Virus record (IMG/VR): IMGVR_UViG_3300032249_001122
Span: 1 to 50,723 of that record
Reading direction: 5' to 3' (one strand)
Origin: a virus
Length of the DNA: 50,723 bases
Shown here: piece after piece, positions 1 through 9,676 of the stretch
Numbering within the stretch: position 1 is the first letter of the stretch
How the letters are laid out: each line of letters starts with the position of its first letter
Made by a program: the position numbers and the translations under genes
The notes under the pieces: generated by a model
Seen by the model: the letters and a program-made list of their open reading frames with translations, nothing else
Told to the model about the DNA's origin: nothing
The model's database searches: none

Positions 1-615
1 GGTGAGACGCGCCTTAATGATACTCTGACTTCTACAAACACATTCCAGGCACTCACTGCAAACCAAGGTCGTGCGCTGAATCGCGTATTCTCGACAACCT
101 TTGATGGACTTGTTCCTGCGAACAATGCGACCAATAACCCAGCCGCAAATGGCCAGTATCTTCTATCTGCCGCAGGTACATGGGTGCCGCCGGGTGGTTC
201 TGGAGGTTCTGGTTCTGTCACATCCGTCACAGTTGCCGGCGGAAATGGTTTGGTATCTACGGGGTCACCCATCACGGTTGCTGGAACGATTACTGTCTCG
301 GCGAACGATGCATCTACCACCGTAAATGGTGTGGTGCGTCTAGAAGACACCGTAACATCCACGAACACCTTTGGTGCGGCCACACCCAGAGTGGTGAAAG
401 TGGCATATGATGCTGCGCTCGCCGTACGATCTGGTACCGTAAACTCTGTGTCTATAATCGCAGGCTCCGGTCTTGTTCAGTCCGGATCACCGGTAACTGG
501 AACAGGTTCGATCACGGTAACCGCCAATGATGCGTCTACCACGACAAACGGCGTCGTCCGTCTAAACGACTCACTGACCTCTTCAAATGTCGGACAAGGC
601 CTGAACCGGCAATGA
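1..615 (+). CDS. Partial tail-fibre repeat protein running into a head-on junction
   Basis: The reading frame is open from the first base of the window, so the start lies outside. The product is built from the same fibre repeats as the minus-strand genes that follow: blocks resembling GTVNSVSIIAGSGLVQSGSP, then a TVTANDAST block, then NGVVRLNDSLTSSN. It includes a glycine/serine linker near codon 65 that also occurs in the fibre at 536-3214. After SLTSSN the expected continuation TGQALTANMG is replaced by VGQGLNRQ and a stop, exactly where sequence of the opposite polarity begins (about 597-602). The end is therefore probably not a natural C-terminus. It is either an inverted or truncated fibre gene or an assembly chimera. 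Confidence 0.7.
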   Translation, partial: GETRLNDTLTSTNTFQALTANQGRALNRVFSTTFDGLVPANNATNNPAANGQYLLSAAGTWVPPGGSGGSGSVTSVTVAGGNGLVSTGSPITVAGTITVSANDASTTVNGVVRLEDTVTSTNTFGAATPRVVKVAYDAALAVRSGTVNSVSIIAGSGLVQSGSPVTGTGSITVTANDASTTTNGVVRLNDSLTSSNVGQGLNRQ

Positions 616-3214
616 TAGAAACCGAGTTTACTGTACCGGATCGTACTGTGAAGGCTGCGTCATACGCCTGTTTTACGGCGCGTGGAGTTGCAGCCTGGAA
701 GGTATTGGTCGATGTGACCGTGTCTTCCAGAGTGACTACACCATTGACGGTCGCAGACGCCGCATTGGCTGTGACGGTGATTGACCCTGAACCTGTGACG
801 GGTGAGCCAGACTGGACCAGACCTGTACCTGCGATAATGGAAACAGAGTTTACCGTACCGGATCGGATAGCGAGCGACGCGACATTAGCTACACTAGCCA
901 AATCAAAGGCCTGTTTGACGGCCCTCGGTGTTGCAGCCTGGAAGGTGTTGGTTGATGTAACCGTATCCTCAAGTCTCACTTCACCGTTCTGGACGAGTGA
1001 CGCGGCTTGGATTGCAAGAGTGCGATTGGTCGTCAGATCGCCACCACCGGTCAAAGGTGAAGTCGTGGAGATCGTAAATGTATTCTGGACCTTTCCAATC
1101 AACTGCTGGGAGATCAGGAAGCCCATGTTGGCAGTAAGTGCCTGGTCTAGTCTGGCCGCTGTTAGTGTATCATTCAGACGCACAACACCATTGACGGTTG
1201 TCGAAGCATCGTTGGCAGTAACCGTGATTGTACCCGATCCGGTTACAGGTGAACCCGACTGAACAAGCCCTGTGCCGGCAATGATGGATACCGAGTTGAC
1301 CGTACCGGATCGGACCGTCAACGCCGCATCATAGGCCTGCTTCACCGCTCTTGGTGTTGCAGCTTGGAATGTATTGGACGAAGTAACCGTATCCTCAAGT
1401 CGAACTTCACCGTTTTGGGCTAGCGTCGCGGCCTGGATCGATAGAGTTCTGTTCGTGGATAGGTCGCCGCCGCCCGCAAGAGGCGAGGTCGTTGAGATGG
1501 TTGTTGTGTTCTGGACTTTTCCAATCAACTGCTGGGACAGTAGGAAACCCATATTCGCGGTGAGCGCCTGGCCTGTATTAGACGAGGTCAACGAATCATT
1601 CAGTCTCACGACACCGTTTGTTGTGGTTGACGCGTCATTAGCCGAGACGGTGATCGTACCAGTGATGGTGACAGGAGAGCCGGTTGACTGCAGTCCGTTT
1701 CCTCCGGCGACCGTTACCGATGTTACTGTTCCACCGCCACCACCGCCACCGGAACTAGGCGCAACCCATGTACCTGCTGCAGTCAGCACATACATTCCGT
1801 TGCCTGCATTGTTTGCAGGAACCAGACCAGGTCGTGTCGTAGAGCCTGCGAAGATATCCGTGTTGGAAACCTTGAAGGTGTCCAAGTAGCGGCCCATGTT
1901 CGCGGTAAGGGCCTGATTTGTGTTGGTCGATGTCAGGGTATCATTCAGTCTCACGACACCATTTACGGTGAGTGATGCATCATTGGCGGTGACTGTGATT
2001 GATCCGGTTCCAGTTACGGGCGAACCAGTTTGGACGAGTCCTGAACCTGCGATAATGGAAACCGAGTTGACGGTACCTGAACGGACGGCGAGCGCAGCAT
2101 CATACGCCTGCTTGACGGCGCGTGGAGTTGCGGCACCAAAGGTATTGGTCGAAGTAACCGTATCTTCCAGGCGAACGATACCATTTACAGAGGTCGATGC
2201 GTCGTTGGCTGTGATGGTCAGATTGGCCGAAAGTGGCCCACCACCTAGCAATCCGCTACCGGTAAAGATCGTGCGCGAATTGGCCGTGATGGAGTTCGCA
2301 AAGGCATTTGCATGGAATGTGTCAAGAATATCGGCGTGAAGATTCGAATCAGGTCCCTGATTGTTCTCATTCCAGATACGAGCAGACTGTCCTATGATAG
2401 GCTGATTCGTACCGTCAGTCGAGAACAGTCTCAGTCCGCCCGTATGTGAGTACGCAACAGGGCTTAGTGATGCCGGGAATACTGTATCATTCGGCCATTC
2501 TTCGGTGACGACCTGGAACACATAAGGCGATGCATGATTCGATGTGAGACGATATGTGTTCGCCGTCAGCACGATTTCTGGCTGATTTGTATTGACCGTA
2601 TTCAGCTTCAGATGTGGATATGGAAGAGACGGAATGCCGGTTGCCGACACGGATGCATAATAGATCGCCGAGTCGAACAGAACTCCTGTTCCGAGCGTCT
2701 GAATGCGCCAGACATAGGTTCTGTCGCCTGCAAGATTACCCGTGTTCGCTCCAGACCAATCCAGAAGCGTCGGCTGATCCGTTGCGGATGCGGTGTATTG
2801 ACGAGATGTAACATTATAGCCACCGAAATATCGCACACCACCAATAGGCGTCACATTCGACAGGGCGAGCGAATCGACAATATATTTGCCCATGTTCGCA
2901 GTGAGTGCCTGGAATGTATTAGGCGACGTGACCGTATCATTCAATCTGACAATACCATTGGAGATGAGTGTCGCCTCGGCCAGCGCACTCGCACTGTCTA
3001 CCGTCTTTAATACGAGACCGGCGTTTGTAGTATTTGACGCAAACCAATATTCAACAATGCCGTTTGCGGTGTTGACGCCAACGGTAAGCCCCTGATAACG
3101 AATTGCCGGCGTGACGTCAGCATGAACGTTTGACACATTCGCATGTGGACCATATCTGTTGTCAACAGCTCTTGGTGCCTGAACGTTCAGATTATCGTTT
3201 AAGAGAATGGGCAT
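536..3214 (-). CDS. Long tail-fibre protein with tandem fibre repeats
   Basis: This 892-residue protein starts with a unique N-terminus (MPILLNDNLNVQAP), followed by a non-repetitive domain to about residue 300. After that come several repeats of about 100-130 residues of the type GTVNSVSIIAGSGLVQSGSP / TVTANDAST / NGVVRLNDTLTSTNT / QALTANMG, with a poly-glycine linker. Such beta-rich repeats are typical of phage fibre shafts. An AGGAAG Shine-Dalgarno precedes the ATG. The last 22 codons are Arg-rich nonsense created where it crosses the head-on junction into the plus-strand fibre, so the true C-terminal tip seems lost or swapped. Adhesion to the host is inferred from family type and position. 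Confidence 0.75.
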   Translation of the reverse strand: MPILLNDNLNVQAPRAVDNRYGPHANVSNVHADVTPAIRYQGLTVGVNTANGIVEYWFASNTTNAGLVLKTVDSASALAEATLISNGIVRLNDTVTSPNTFQALTANMGKYIVDSLALSNVTPIGGVRYFGGYNVTSRQYTASATDQPTLLDWSGANTGNLAGDRTYVWRIQTLGTGVLFDSAIYYASVSATGIPSLPYPHLKLNTVNTNQPEIVLTANTYRLTSNHASPYVFQVVTEEWPNDTVFPASLSPVAYSHTGGLRLFSTDGTNQPIIGQSARIWNENNQGPDSNLHADILDTFHANAFANSITANSRTIFTGSGLLGGGPLSANLTITANDASTSVNGIVRLEDTVTSTNTFGAATPRAVKQAYDAALAVRSGTVNSVSIIAGSGLVQTGSPVTGTGSITVTANDASLTVNGVVRLNDTLTSTNTNQALTANMGRYLDTFKVSNTDIFAGSTTRPGLVPANNAGNGMYVLTAAGTWVAPSSGGGGGGGTVTSVTVAGGNGLQSTGSPVTITGTITVSANDASTTTNGVVRLNDSLTSSNTGQALTANMGFLLSQQLIGKVQNTTTISTTSPLAGGGDLSTNRTLSIQAATLAQNGEVRLEDTVTSSNTFQAATPRAVKQAYDAALTVRSGTVNSVSIIAGTGLVQSGSPVTGSGTITVTANDASTTVNGVVRLNDTLTAARLDQALTANMGFLISQQLIGKVQNTFTISTTSPLTGGGDLTTNRTLAIQAASLVQNGEVRLEDTVTSTNTFQAATPRAVKQAFDLASVANVASLAIRSGTVNSVSIIAGTGLVQSGSPVTGSGSITVTANAASATVNGVVTLEDTVTSTNTFQAATPRAVKQAYDAAFTVRSGTVNSVSIIAGSGLVRHLKRSVSRLDGRRRLSW

Positions 3215-3227
3215 TCAATATTTCTTC

Positions 3228-5876
3228 CTAGGTGTTTCTAAATTCTATTGAGCCAGAGGTTGTAGTTGAAAATCCACTGATGTATACCTTGAACGACTGT
3301 GAAGTCCAATATCCGTCAGGCGAATTCACATTTTGTAGGACAGGCGATAGAATGAATTGTCCAGGCCCGATATCACCGTTATTTAGTGCCGTATTATACC
3401 ACTTAGTCTTTGATGTGTCTGTTGCAATGTGGGCCATCCAGACATATTGCGACACCGCACCGAAAGTAACAGTAACCGTGCCGGATGAGGATGTTAGAAC
3501 CTTATTCGTAGTACCGGCCGCAATGGCAGTTGCGATGTCTCCAACCGTCGGTGCGCCAGCAGATAGTCCCCAGAAATAAGGATATATTCCAGTGACGCTG
3601 GTGGAAGACGATGTAAATGTGGTACATGCCGCCTGAGGCGCGTTAACGCTTCGGACCGCAAACGCTCTTACATCATCGACGCCTTTATTGTTTTTCTTGA
3701 CAAAACCTGCTAAATAGTTTCCTTGAGCATCCCATGATGTCGATCCCGCAACAACAACAAATATGTTTGTATTTGTGCCTAAGTATGTAAAGTTTGGTTT
3801 GTTTGGATTGGTATATCCAAACTGATCGGAGACGTTTGTGGTAATGGTCGTAACCAATGCCGTATTTGTGTTAATAGTCGAGCCGCCTCTTCTGAATGCT
3901 ATTGCCGTGAACGTGTTCGCATCGTTCTTTGTGCCAGTCGATGTCATCGTCTGAGTAATGGTACTTCCGATTTCTTGTGTACCAGAAACAGTACCACTGA
4001 ACGATATCGTTGGATTGGTATAGGTCGGAAGCACATCCGGAAACAGAATCGTATCCAATACTTGAACAACATTTCTTGTTTTCCAGACTGCCGCATTCGC
4101 AACAGCCGCTCCTCCCACCGCAATACTATCAACCGAATCAGATATTGAGGTGTTATAGATTGTGGATAGGACATTTGTAGCTGGATTCAGTGCGAGCGCA
4201 ACATTGGACGCAACAGTGATTGTTTGACCGTCGCCTCCTCCGCCGCCACCACCGACAGGAGGTGCAACCCACGTTCCCGCGGCCGTCAGAAGGAACTGAC
4301 CGTTGCCGGCAGTGTTAGCAGGCACAAGACCTGGGCGGGTTGTCGAACCGGCAAAGATGTCCGTATTGGAGACCTTGAAGGTATCCAGATAGCGACCCAT
4401 GTTGGCCGTGAGAGCCTGATTGGTATTTGTCGATGTGAGCGTATCGTTTAGTCGGACCACGCCATTCACCGTCGTGGATGCGTCATTGGCCGATAGTGTA
4501 ATGGAACCTGTGTCCGTGACAGGAGAACCAGATGAAACAAGACCTGTGCCGGCCAATACAGATACGGAGTTGACGGTACCGGATCGGATTGAGAATGCAG
4601 TTGTGTTGATCGACGCCGCAAAGGTATTCGCGAATGTCGCAATACGATGAACAGTATTCACCGCATTAGGAGTTGCGGCACCGAAGATGTTAGCCGATGT
4701 GACGGTATCATTGAGACGCGTTTCACCGTTCTGGGTAACTGTTGCCGCCTGAATAGACAAGGTCAGCGAAGATGAGAGCGTACCACCACCCGACAAAGGA
4801 GATGTGGTAGAAATAGAGGTGGTGTTCTGTACTTTTCCAACAAGCTGTTGAGAAATCAAGAATCCCATATTTGCGGTAAGGGCCTGATTCGTATTGGAAG
4901 AGGTCAGCGTGTCATTGAGGCGTACCACACCGTTGACGGTGGTTGACGCGTCGTTCGCGGAAACTGAAATCGTTCCCGAACCCGTAATCGGCGATCCGGA
5001 CGATGTAAGGCCTGTACCCGTCGATACAGATACAGAGTTGACCGTACCTGAACGAACCGAGTATAGCGCAGTATTGACTGTACTTACAAGAGTATTTGCG
5101 AATACTGCGATGCGATGGACCGCATTTACTGAATTAGGAGTTGCCGCTCCAAAGGTATTCGCGGAGTCTACAACATCCGTCAGTCGTACTATACCGTTAA
5201 CGGAAAGCGACGCGGCATTTGCGGAAAGAGTAATCGTTCCGGAGTCCGTGATGGGAGAACCGGAAGAGATAAGACCGGTCGATGCCGCGACCGTGACTGA
5301 GTTGACGGTACCAGAACGAACACCGGATGCGGAAGTAACTGCGGTCGCCGCAACTCTCTGAACGGCATTGAAGGCATTGGCCGTCGCCGCTTGGAATGTA
5401 TTTGTCGAGAATACAGAATCTTGCAGACGCACGACACCGTTGGTGGTGATCGATGCATCATTAGCCGAGATCGTCCGATTGGTCGTGAAGTCGCCACCAC
5501 CGACCAGACCGTTTCCGGTCGAGATCGTGAATGTGTTCTGGACCTTGCCGTCGAATAGCGACGCAATATAATAACCCATGTTCGCAGTGAGCGCCTGGGT
5601 TGTGGACAATGAAAGTAGGGAGTCCTGAAGACGAACGATACCGGTCTGGGAAGTCGATGCCTGATTGGCAGTGATCGTAATGATTCCGGAAATCGTGATA
5701 GGCGAACCGGACTGACGAAGCCCTTCGGAGGTCGCAATGGACACCGACTGAACCGTACCGGCCGCAAGAGTCGCATCCGATGTGATGCCTATCTGTCGGA
5801 CACCGGAACGCGTCTGCTGATCAACAGAAATACGCTGTGGTGTTGGATTATTGACGGTTACTCTAATATTGGGCAC
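3228..5876 (-). CDS. Long tail-fibre protein with tandem fibre repeats and distinct C-terminal domain
   Basis: This 882-residue protein is a paralogue of the gene downstream. It has five or six repeats of the GTVNSVSV-xGTGLxSSGSP / ANDASTTVNGVVRLNDT / NxNQALTANMG type, then a glycine linker after TWVAP, then a non-repetitive domain of about 300 residues that ends without repeats. That domain is likely the distal receptor-contacting part. The start is GTG, with a purine-rich AAGGGG about 13 bases upstream and a CATAAATA late box at 5919-5926. DNA identity with the neighbouring fibre genes is high enough to read by eye, so homologous exchange between them is likely. Confidence 0.78.
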   Translation of the reverse strand: MPNIRVTVNNPTPQRISVDQQTRSGVRQIGITSDATLAAGTVQSVSIATSEGLRQSGSPITISGIITITANQASTSQTGIVRLQDSLLSLSTTQALTANMGYYIASLFDGKVQNTFTISTGNGLVGGGDFTTNRTISANDASITTNGVVRLQDSVFSTNTFQAATANAFNAVQRVAATAVTSASGVRSGTVNSVTVAASTGLISSGSPITDSGTITLSANAASLSVNGIVRLTDVVDSANTFGAATPNSVNAVHRIAVFANTLVSTVNTALYSVRSGTVNSVSVSTGTGLTSSGSPITGSGTISVSANDASTTVNGVVRLNDTLTSSNTNQALTANMGFLISQQLVGKVQNTTSISTTSPLSGGGTLSSSLTLSIQAATVTQNGETRLNDTVTSANIFGAATPNAVNTVHRIATFANTFAASINTTAFSIRSGTVNSVSVLAGTGLVSSGSPVTDTGSITLSANDASTTVNGVVRLNDTLTSTNTNQALTANMGRYLDTFKVSNTDIFAGSTTRPGLVPANTAGNGQFLLTAAGTWVAPPVGGGGGGGDGQTITVASNVALALNPATNVLSTIYNTSISDSVDSIAVGGAAVANAAVWKTRNVVQVLDTILFPDVLPTYTNPTISFSGTVSGTQEIGSTITQTMTSTGTKNDANTFTAIAFRRGGSTINTNTALVTTITTNVSDQFGYTNPNKPNFTYLGTNTNIFVVVAGSTSWDAQGNYLAGFVKKNNKGVDDVRAFAVRSVNAPQAACTTFTSSSTSVTGIYPYFWGLSAGAPTVGDIATAIAAGTTNKVLTSSSGTVTVTFGAVSQYVWMAHIATDTSKTKWYNTALNNGDIGPGQFILSPVLQNVNSPDGYWTSQSFKVYISGFSTTTSGSIEFRNT

Positions 5877-5918
5877 AGGCGAATATTTCCCCTTGGTCGT
5901 CGTTCTCTTCTTCCAAGT

Positions 5919-5926
5919 TATTTATG
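5919..5926 (-). promoter_or_regulatory. Late promoter box CATAAATA
   Basis: The minus strand reads CATAAATA, 7 of 8 matches to the T4 late consensus TATAAATA, 43 bases before the GTG of the fibre gene. There is no recognisable -35, as expected for sigma-gp55/gp33 promoters. Confidence 0.6.
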
Positions 5927-5936
5927 CGTCTATGCC

Positions 5937-6284
5937 TTACGAAACCGACGGCGTGACCGTGATAATACCTTCCAGAACACGGGAACGTTGACCGGCGGCC
6001 GAGATCGTGAGAACATCGTACCAGTAGCGACGCGGATAGTACGTCGCCGTATTGGCCGCCGTCTGGGAGATTCGAATCGCTCCGTTCTGGGCGTCCACCA
6101 GAGACGTGTTGAAGATGATGTCCGGAGTCGTATTCTGGGCAAACGATGAGTACGACTTGCGGGCATTGCAGCACACGATATAGCCGACCACATTGATGTT
6201 CGCATTATTGAAGTCATCGGTAAGGGTCAGGTCTCGCGAAAAGTCCGTTCCTTGATCGAGAATGAGTTCTAGAAATGCTGGCAT
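5937..6284 (-). CDS. Small beta-sandwich virion protein (LtfC/p132/Gp6-like)
   Basis: This 115-residue protein has the pattern of the phage LtfC/p132/Gp6 beta-sandwich family. It has an N-terminal LDQGTDFSRDLTLTDDF strand pair, a NVVGYIVCCNARKSY strand, an NGAIRIS hairpin and a C-terminal VLEGIITVTPSVS strand. Such proteins occur next to fibres in many myoviruses and are thought to be fibre-associated or adaptor proteins; the exact job is not known. The family assignment comes from recall of the pattern, not a search. The gene has its own late box 28 bases upstream, separating it from the glycine-rich adhesin gene. Confidence 0.6.
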   Translation of the reverse strand: MPAFLELILDQGTDFSRDLTLTDDFNNANINVVGYIVCCNARKSYSSFAQNTTPDIIFNTSLVDAQNGAIRISQTAANTATYYPRRYWYDVLTISAAGQRSRVLEGIITVTPSVS

Positions 6285-6311
6285 GGCGTATGTGTTCCTA
6301 TCTTCTTTTTC

Positions 6312-6319
6312 TATTTATG
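6312..6319 (-). promoter_or_regulatory. Late promoter box CATAAATA
   Basis: The minus strand reads CATAAATA, 28 bases before the ATG at 6284. It overlaps the stop codon of the upstream adhesin gene, so it starts a new unit without an intergenic gap. Confidence 0.6.
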
Positions 6320-7949
6320 AATCGGAATATGACTCAACAATGACAAGACCCGGCGCACCGTTGCCGCCTCGGACCCATCCTCTCGTTTCAGGTTCAATTC
6401 CGATTGGATCACAGTTCCAGTCAGCTACGGCACCACCACCACCTGCACCGTATCCTATTCCATCTTTTCCGTGACAGTACTTGGTATTGTCTGTCATTCC
6501 ACCAATAACACCCCCCATTCCACCTTGACCGTACGGTGTCGATCCTCCTACTCCTCCGAAAGCATAACATGGTACATCAGTCAGAGTATGATTTGGAGCA
6601 GTCTGATGCCATTGTATAAATCCAGGATCGGAATAGGAATTTAGAACAACGTCCCAGAATTTTTCTGAGACAGTGGGGCCGCCGGACGCCTTTGTCGCAA
6701 TACAGGTTACCTGCTGAACACTATTCGAAAGTTCGGTGTATTGTGACATTTTTCCACCATAGCCTCCGGCTGCCTCCACATAATTATCTCCAAAATAAGA
6801 TTCCGATCCACTTCTATTGGCCTCAGAATTGGCGCTCGCCCATCCTCCTCCTCCAGCAAAGACTGAGACGGTAGATGGAATTGTGATTGCGGTATTGACC
6901 CAGGTATAGATGGCTCCGGCACCCCCGCCCGTACTTACGAACGAGTCGGCGACGGTCGCGGTGTTACCACAGTTCGCACCGGCACCTCCACCTCCAACAA
7001 CTATTACCTTGACCCAGTTTGTATTGGCCGGTTTTGTCCAGTTATGAAAAGTACCCTCGATGATTCCGGGTATTCCGGCCAGATTCGCAGTTGTATATAC
7101 CTTCTTGTCAATCAATCGGCCGACCAGATTGGCCCGACCGGACGTGTCGCGTATTCGGTTTGACACTGCATTGACGGCATTGGCCGTTACAGCCAAACCG
7201 GTCGCAGTAGAGTTTGCCTCGTCGTATAGTACGATCAGACCCGACTGGGTTAGATTTCCGAGTTGATATCCATTGGCAGAAATAGTTATTCCTGAGTTTC
7301 CGGAAGATGAGAGAATTACACCCGATCCCTGAATCAGATTGGCCGATATTGTAACGCTTCCGTTTGCGACAGTCGTGACGATACCTGCACCGGCCGTGAA
7401 TCTCGTTTTGTCCAGTTTTCCGGATGCCGAGTTACCGACAAGAATATCACCGGCAGTATAAGTCGTTTCGCCCAGACCACCGCGGGTTTCATCGACCACA
7501 TTCGTTACAATGGAGGCATTGAGTGCGTCCGTATTTGCCTTGATCATTGCCCATACGACGGAGTTGGCTGATGCCGGCAAATCGATACGCGTATTCGTGA
7601 TTGAGTCTACAACATCGGCTGTGAGTGTAATTGTTCCTCCGAGAGGAATGCCGAGAGAACCACCAGTGACGCCGGCGGAAGTTATCACATTTAGTGATGT
7701 ATTCTGAAGTAGATTGTTCCGAACAGTACCGAACATCGCGAGGGCGTTCAGTGAGAACAGAAGTATTCCGTTTCCTCTCAGAGTACCGTTGGATACATTG
7801 AGTGCCGTGCCGGTACCAGATAGAAAGATATTTCCGTCCGTGATGAAGGAGTTTGCCGTTCCGAAGTTGACATTTCCCACCAATGTATTGATGGAAGTTC
7901 TCCAGAAGTCCATGGTATTTGCTGCGAATACTATTTGTTGTCTAGGCAT
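6315..7949 (-). CDS. Glycine-rich tail adhesin
   Basis: The N-terminal two thirds are beta-rich shaft sequence with NANGSVTISAN-type strands and a GLAVTANAVNAVSN block. The last 200 residues form a glycine-rich domain opening with FHNWTKPANTNWVKVIVVGGGGAG, followed by GGYGGK, GGVGGSTPYGQGGMGG and GAGGGGA runs. It matches the glycine-rich adhesin domain found at fibre tips, where glycine strands may form polyglycine-II bundles as in S16-type gp38. The chosen ATG is 9 bases after GAGG; an in-frame ATG six bases earlier (7955) is possible. The start overlaps the stop of the upstream paralogue. Receptor binding is inferred. Confidence 0.75.
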   Translation of the reverse strand: MPRQQIVFAANTMDFWRTSINTLVGNVNFGTANSFITDGNIFLSGTGTALNVSNGTLRGNGILLFSLNALAMFGTVRNNLLQNTSLNVITSAGVTGGSLGIPLGGTITLTADVVDSITNTRIDLPASANSVVWAMIKANTDALNASIVTNVVDETRGGLGETTYTAGDILVGNSASGKLDKTRFTAGAGIVTTVANGSVTISANLIQGSGVILSSSGNSGITISANGYQLGNLTQSGLIVLYDEANSTATGLAVTANAVNAVSNRIRDTSGRANLVGRLIDKKVYTTANLAGIPGIIEGTFHNWTKPANTNWVKVIVVGGGGAGANCGNTATVADSFVSTGGGAGAIYTWVNTAITIPSTVSVFAGGGGWASANSEANRSGSESYFGDNYVEAAGGYGGKMSQYTELSNSVQQVTCIATKASGGPTVSEKFWDVVLNSYSDPGFIQWHQTAPNHTLTDVPCYAFGGVGGSTPYGQGGMGGVIGGMTDNTKYCHGKDGIGYGAGGGGAVADWNCDPIGIEPETRGWVRGGNGAPGLVIVESYSDS

Positions 7950-9675
7950 TGACATAAGCCTCTATTCTGATATAAGCTTCCCCACCATTTGATCCTTTAT
8001 GATCGTAGTCTCCTACATTTGCACTGATCGACGCGGAGGCTCCACATCCATAGTCGGTCACGCTGGTCAGACCATCTTCATTTTTTTTACCTAGGCCTGA
8101 GCCGGCCGAAGTGCTTGACACCAATCCGTCATAACCAGCTATATCATATAGGTATCTTGTTGAATTCACATATGATGATACGAATTCGCCCGATACTCTG
8201 GCCGGCCAGCCTCCCCATCCTACTACATGGAAAGGCCCAGCGCCGTTTGCGAGGCCTCGTTGTACAACCATTCCTGGATATCCTGGGCGCCCGGCTGATT
8301 TCTGAATGACTGTAGCGGCCTGAGAATTTGCCCAGGCCTTGGGTACTCTATAGGCGCTTGAGTTGGCGCAGAATCCAGTATTTGACAGAGCGCGAAGATA
8401 TTGCGCGCCGGGTCCACCCTCAACGAAGAGTATGTAACCTGGATTGGCGCCGTTGGCTATTCCTATCTGACAATTTTGACCGTCGCCTCCATTTTCTCCG
8501 GGGGATGGATTGCCGCCGTTGCCACCATCACCTGTGGAAACACCAGCACCGAATTTTCTCACCGTCAAAAATCCAGCCCCATTAATATCACGGAAGTTGA
8601 TCAATTGATCTCTCGTAATAATGGCCTTCATCGCTGCGGCCGAGCCGCCGCCGTTGCCCATTACATAGACCGATGCTGAGTTGTTATTGTTAGCCGAAGT
8701 TGAACCTCCACCTCGGCCGACGACAGTTACAACAATATGAGAGAGGGTCTGTATATTTGCTATTCCTCCACCCCAGATATTATTCGCGTCTGTGCCACTT
8801 GACCAGGTGAATTCATATGTATTTGACAGGATCAGACGACCGGATGCGTTAATCAGACCAGAAGATGCGCCGACCGCAACTATATTCGAAACGGCATTCA
8901 GACTGTTGGCTGATGCACCTTCAGTAGTAACGGCTCGACCGGAAACCGAATCCCGAATTTTGATTACGCCTATGGTCGACGTGGTTGCGTCCGGATATAC
9001 ATTTTGTGATACCGTGATTCCAGAGTTACCTGTGGAAGTGAATGCGATGTTACCGAGTGATATCAGATTCGCTGTGAGGCCTACGAAGCCTCCAAGTGGA
9101 CTGGAAATCATTCCACTCAGACCTAGAGGGGCCGCGAATTCTAGTTGTCCAGACACTCCGTTACTGATCGCGATTCGACCATTCGAATGCGAGACGACTC
9201 CTGTTCCGCCCACATTCTGGAAGAATCGCCCTTGTGTCTTGGTGACTGTGCCTACAGCCGCGATCAGACGCGGAATAGCATTTGCGGCCGCGGGCAAGAA
9301 TGGAGATGTATTCGTGAGCGAGTCTACAGGATTCGAAACAAGCGTGATTGTTCCCGTATTCAGGGACGCCGTGACGGTGCCTACGAATACTCCCGCACCA
9401 TTCGCGAATGTCATGGAGGAATTCTGAAGCTGGGAGTTTCGGAATGTTCCAGTTATCGCGGCATTGGTGTACGAGAAGATTCCGGAACCGTTGCCGTAGA
9501 TCAGACCATTCGCGACATTGACGGATACGAAACCAGTGGAAGGTGTCGGATTGACAGTAAGACGTGACACGGAATAGGTGTTGCTTGTCATATAGTTGAA
9601 CGCCACGATACACTGATTCGTGATCATGCGGAAATATTCTAGTGAGTTTGTCAAGTCAACGTTTGCAATAGGCAT
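7942..9675 (-). CDS. Glycine-rich tail adhesin, paralogue 2
   Basis: This 577-residue protein has the same plan as its two neighbours. A short N-terminus (MPIANVDLTNSLEYFRMI) is followed by SVNVANGLIYGNGSGIFSYTN-type shaft repeats, an AEGASANSLNAVSN-like block, and then a C-terminal glycine-rich domain with GRGGGS, GNGGGSA, GDGGNGGNPSPGENGGDG and GWGGWP. The C-terminal domains of the three paralogues differ much more than the shafts, as expected if they bind different surface structures. It abuts the upstream paralogue (one base between coding regions), so it is probably translated by coupling; no strong Shine-Dalgarno is visible. Confidence 0.73.
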   Translation of the reverse strand: MPIANVDLTNSLEYFRMITNQCIVAFNYMTSNTYSVSRLTVNPTPSTGFVSVNVANGLIYGNGSGIFSYTNAAITGTFRNSQLQNSSMTFANGAGVFVGTVTASLNTGTITLVSNPVDSLTNTSPFLPAAANAIPRLIAAVGTVTKTQGRFFQNVGGTGVVSHSNGRIAISNGVSGQLEFAAPLGLSGMISSPLGGFVGLTANLISLGNIAFTSTGNSGITVSQNVYPDATTSTIGVIKIRDSVSGRAVTTEGASANSLNAVSNIVAVGASSGLINASGRLILSNTYEFTWSSGTDANNIWGGGIANIQTLSHIVVTVVGRGGGSTSANNNNSASVYVMGNGGGSAAAMKAIITRDQLINFRDINGAGFLTVRKFGAGVSTGDGGNGGNPSPGENGGDGQNCQIGIANGANPGYILFVEGGPGAQYLRALSNTGFCANSSAYRVPKAWANSQAATVIQKSAGRPGYPGMVVQRGLANGAGPFHVVGWGGWPARVSGEFVSSYVNSTRYLYDIAGYDGLVSSTSAGSGLGKKNEDGLTSVTDYGCGASASISANVGDYDHKGSNGGEAYIRIEAYVNA

Positions 9676-9676
9676 T

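Larger units (their letters stand above)
1..5876. repeat. Dispersed fibre repeats, direct and inverted
   Basis: Near-identical blocks of about 60-130 bases coding GTVNSVSI, GSGLVQSGSP, NDAST-NGVVRLND and QALTANMG recur across the three fibre genes. From 1 to about 600 they are in plus orientation, afterwards in minus orientation. They offer many targets for homologous recombination, deletion or inversion, and are also hard to assemble from short reads. Confidence 0.85.

Noticed and set aside
612-2339. Long plus-strand open frames opposite the fibre gene (and similar ones at 8792-9427 and 10710-11276)
   Set aside because: They are antisense to repeat-rich fibre genes with matching repeat periodicity, have no ribosome binding sites and give no recognisable protein.
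536-5876. Regularly spaced repeats that could suggest a CRISPR array
   Set aside because: The repeats are in frame, vary like coding sequence and encode fibre motifs; spacing is 200-400 bases and not constant.
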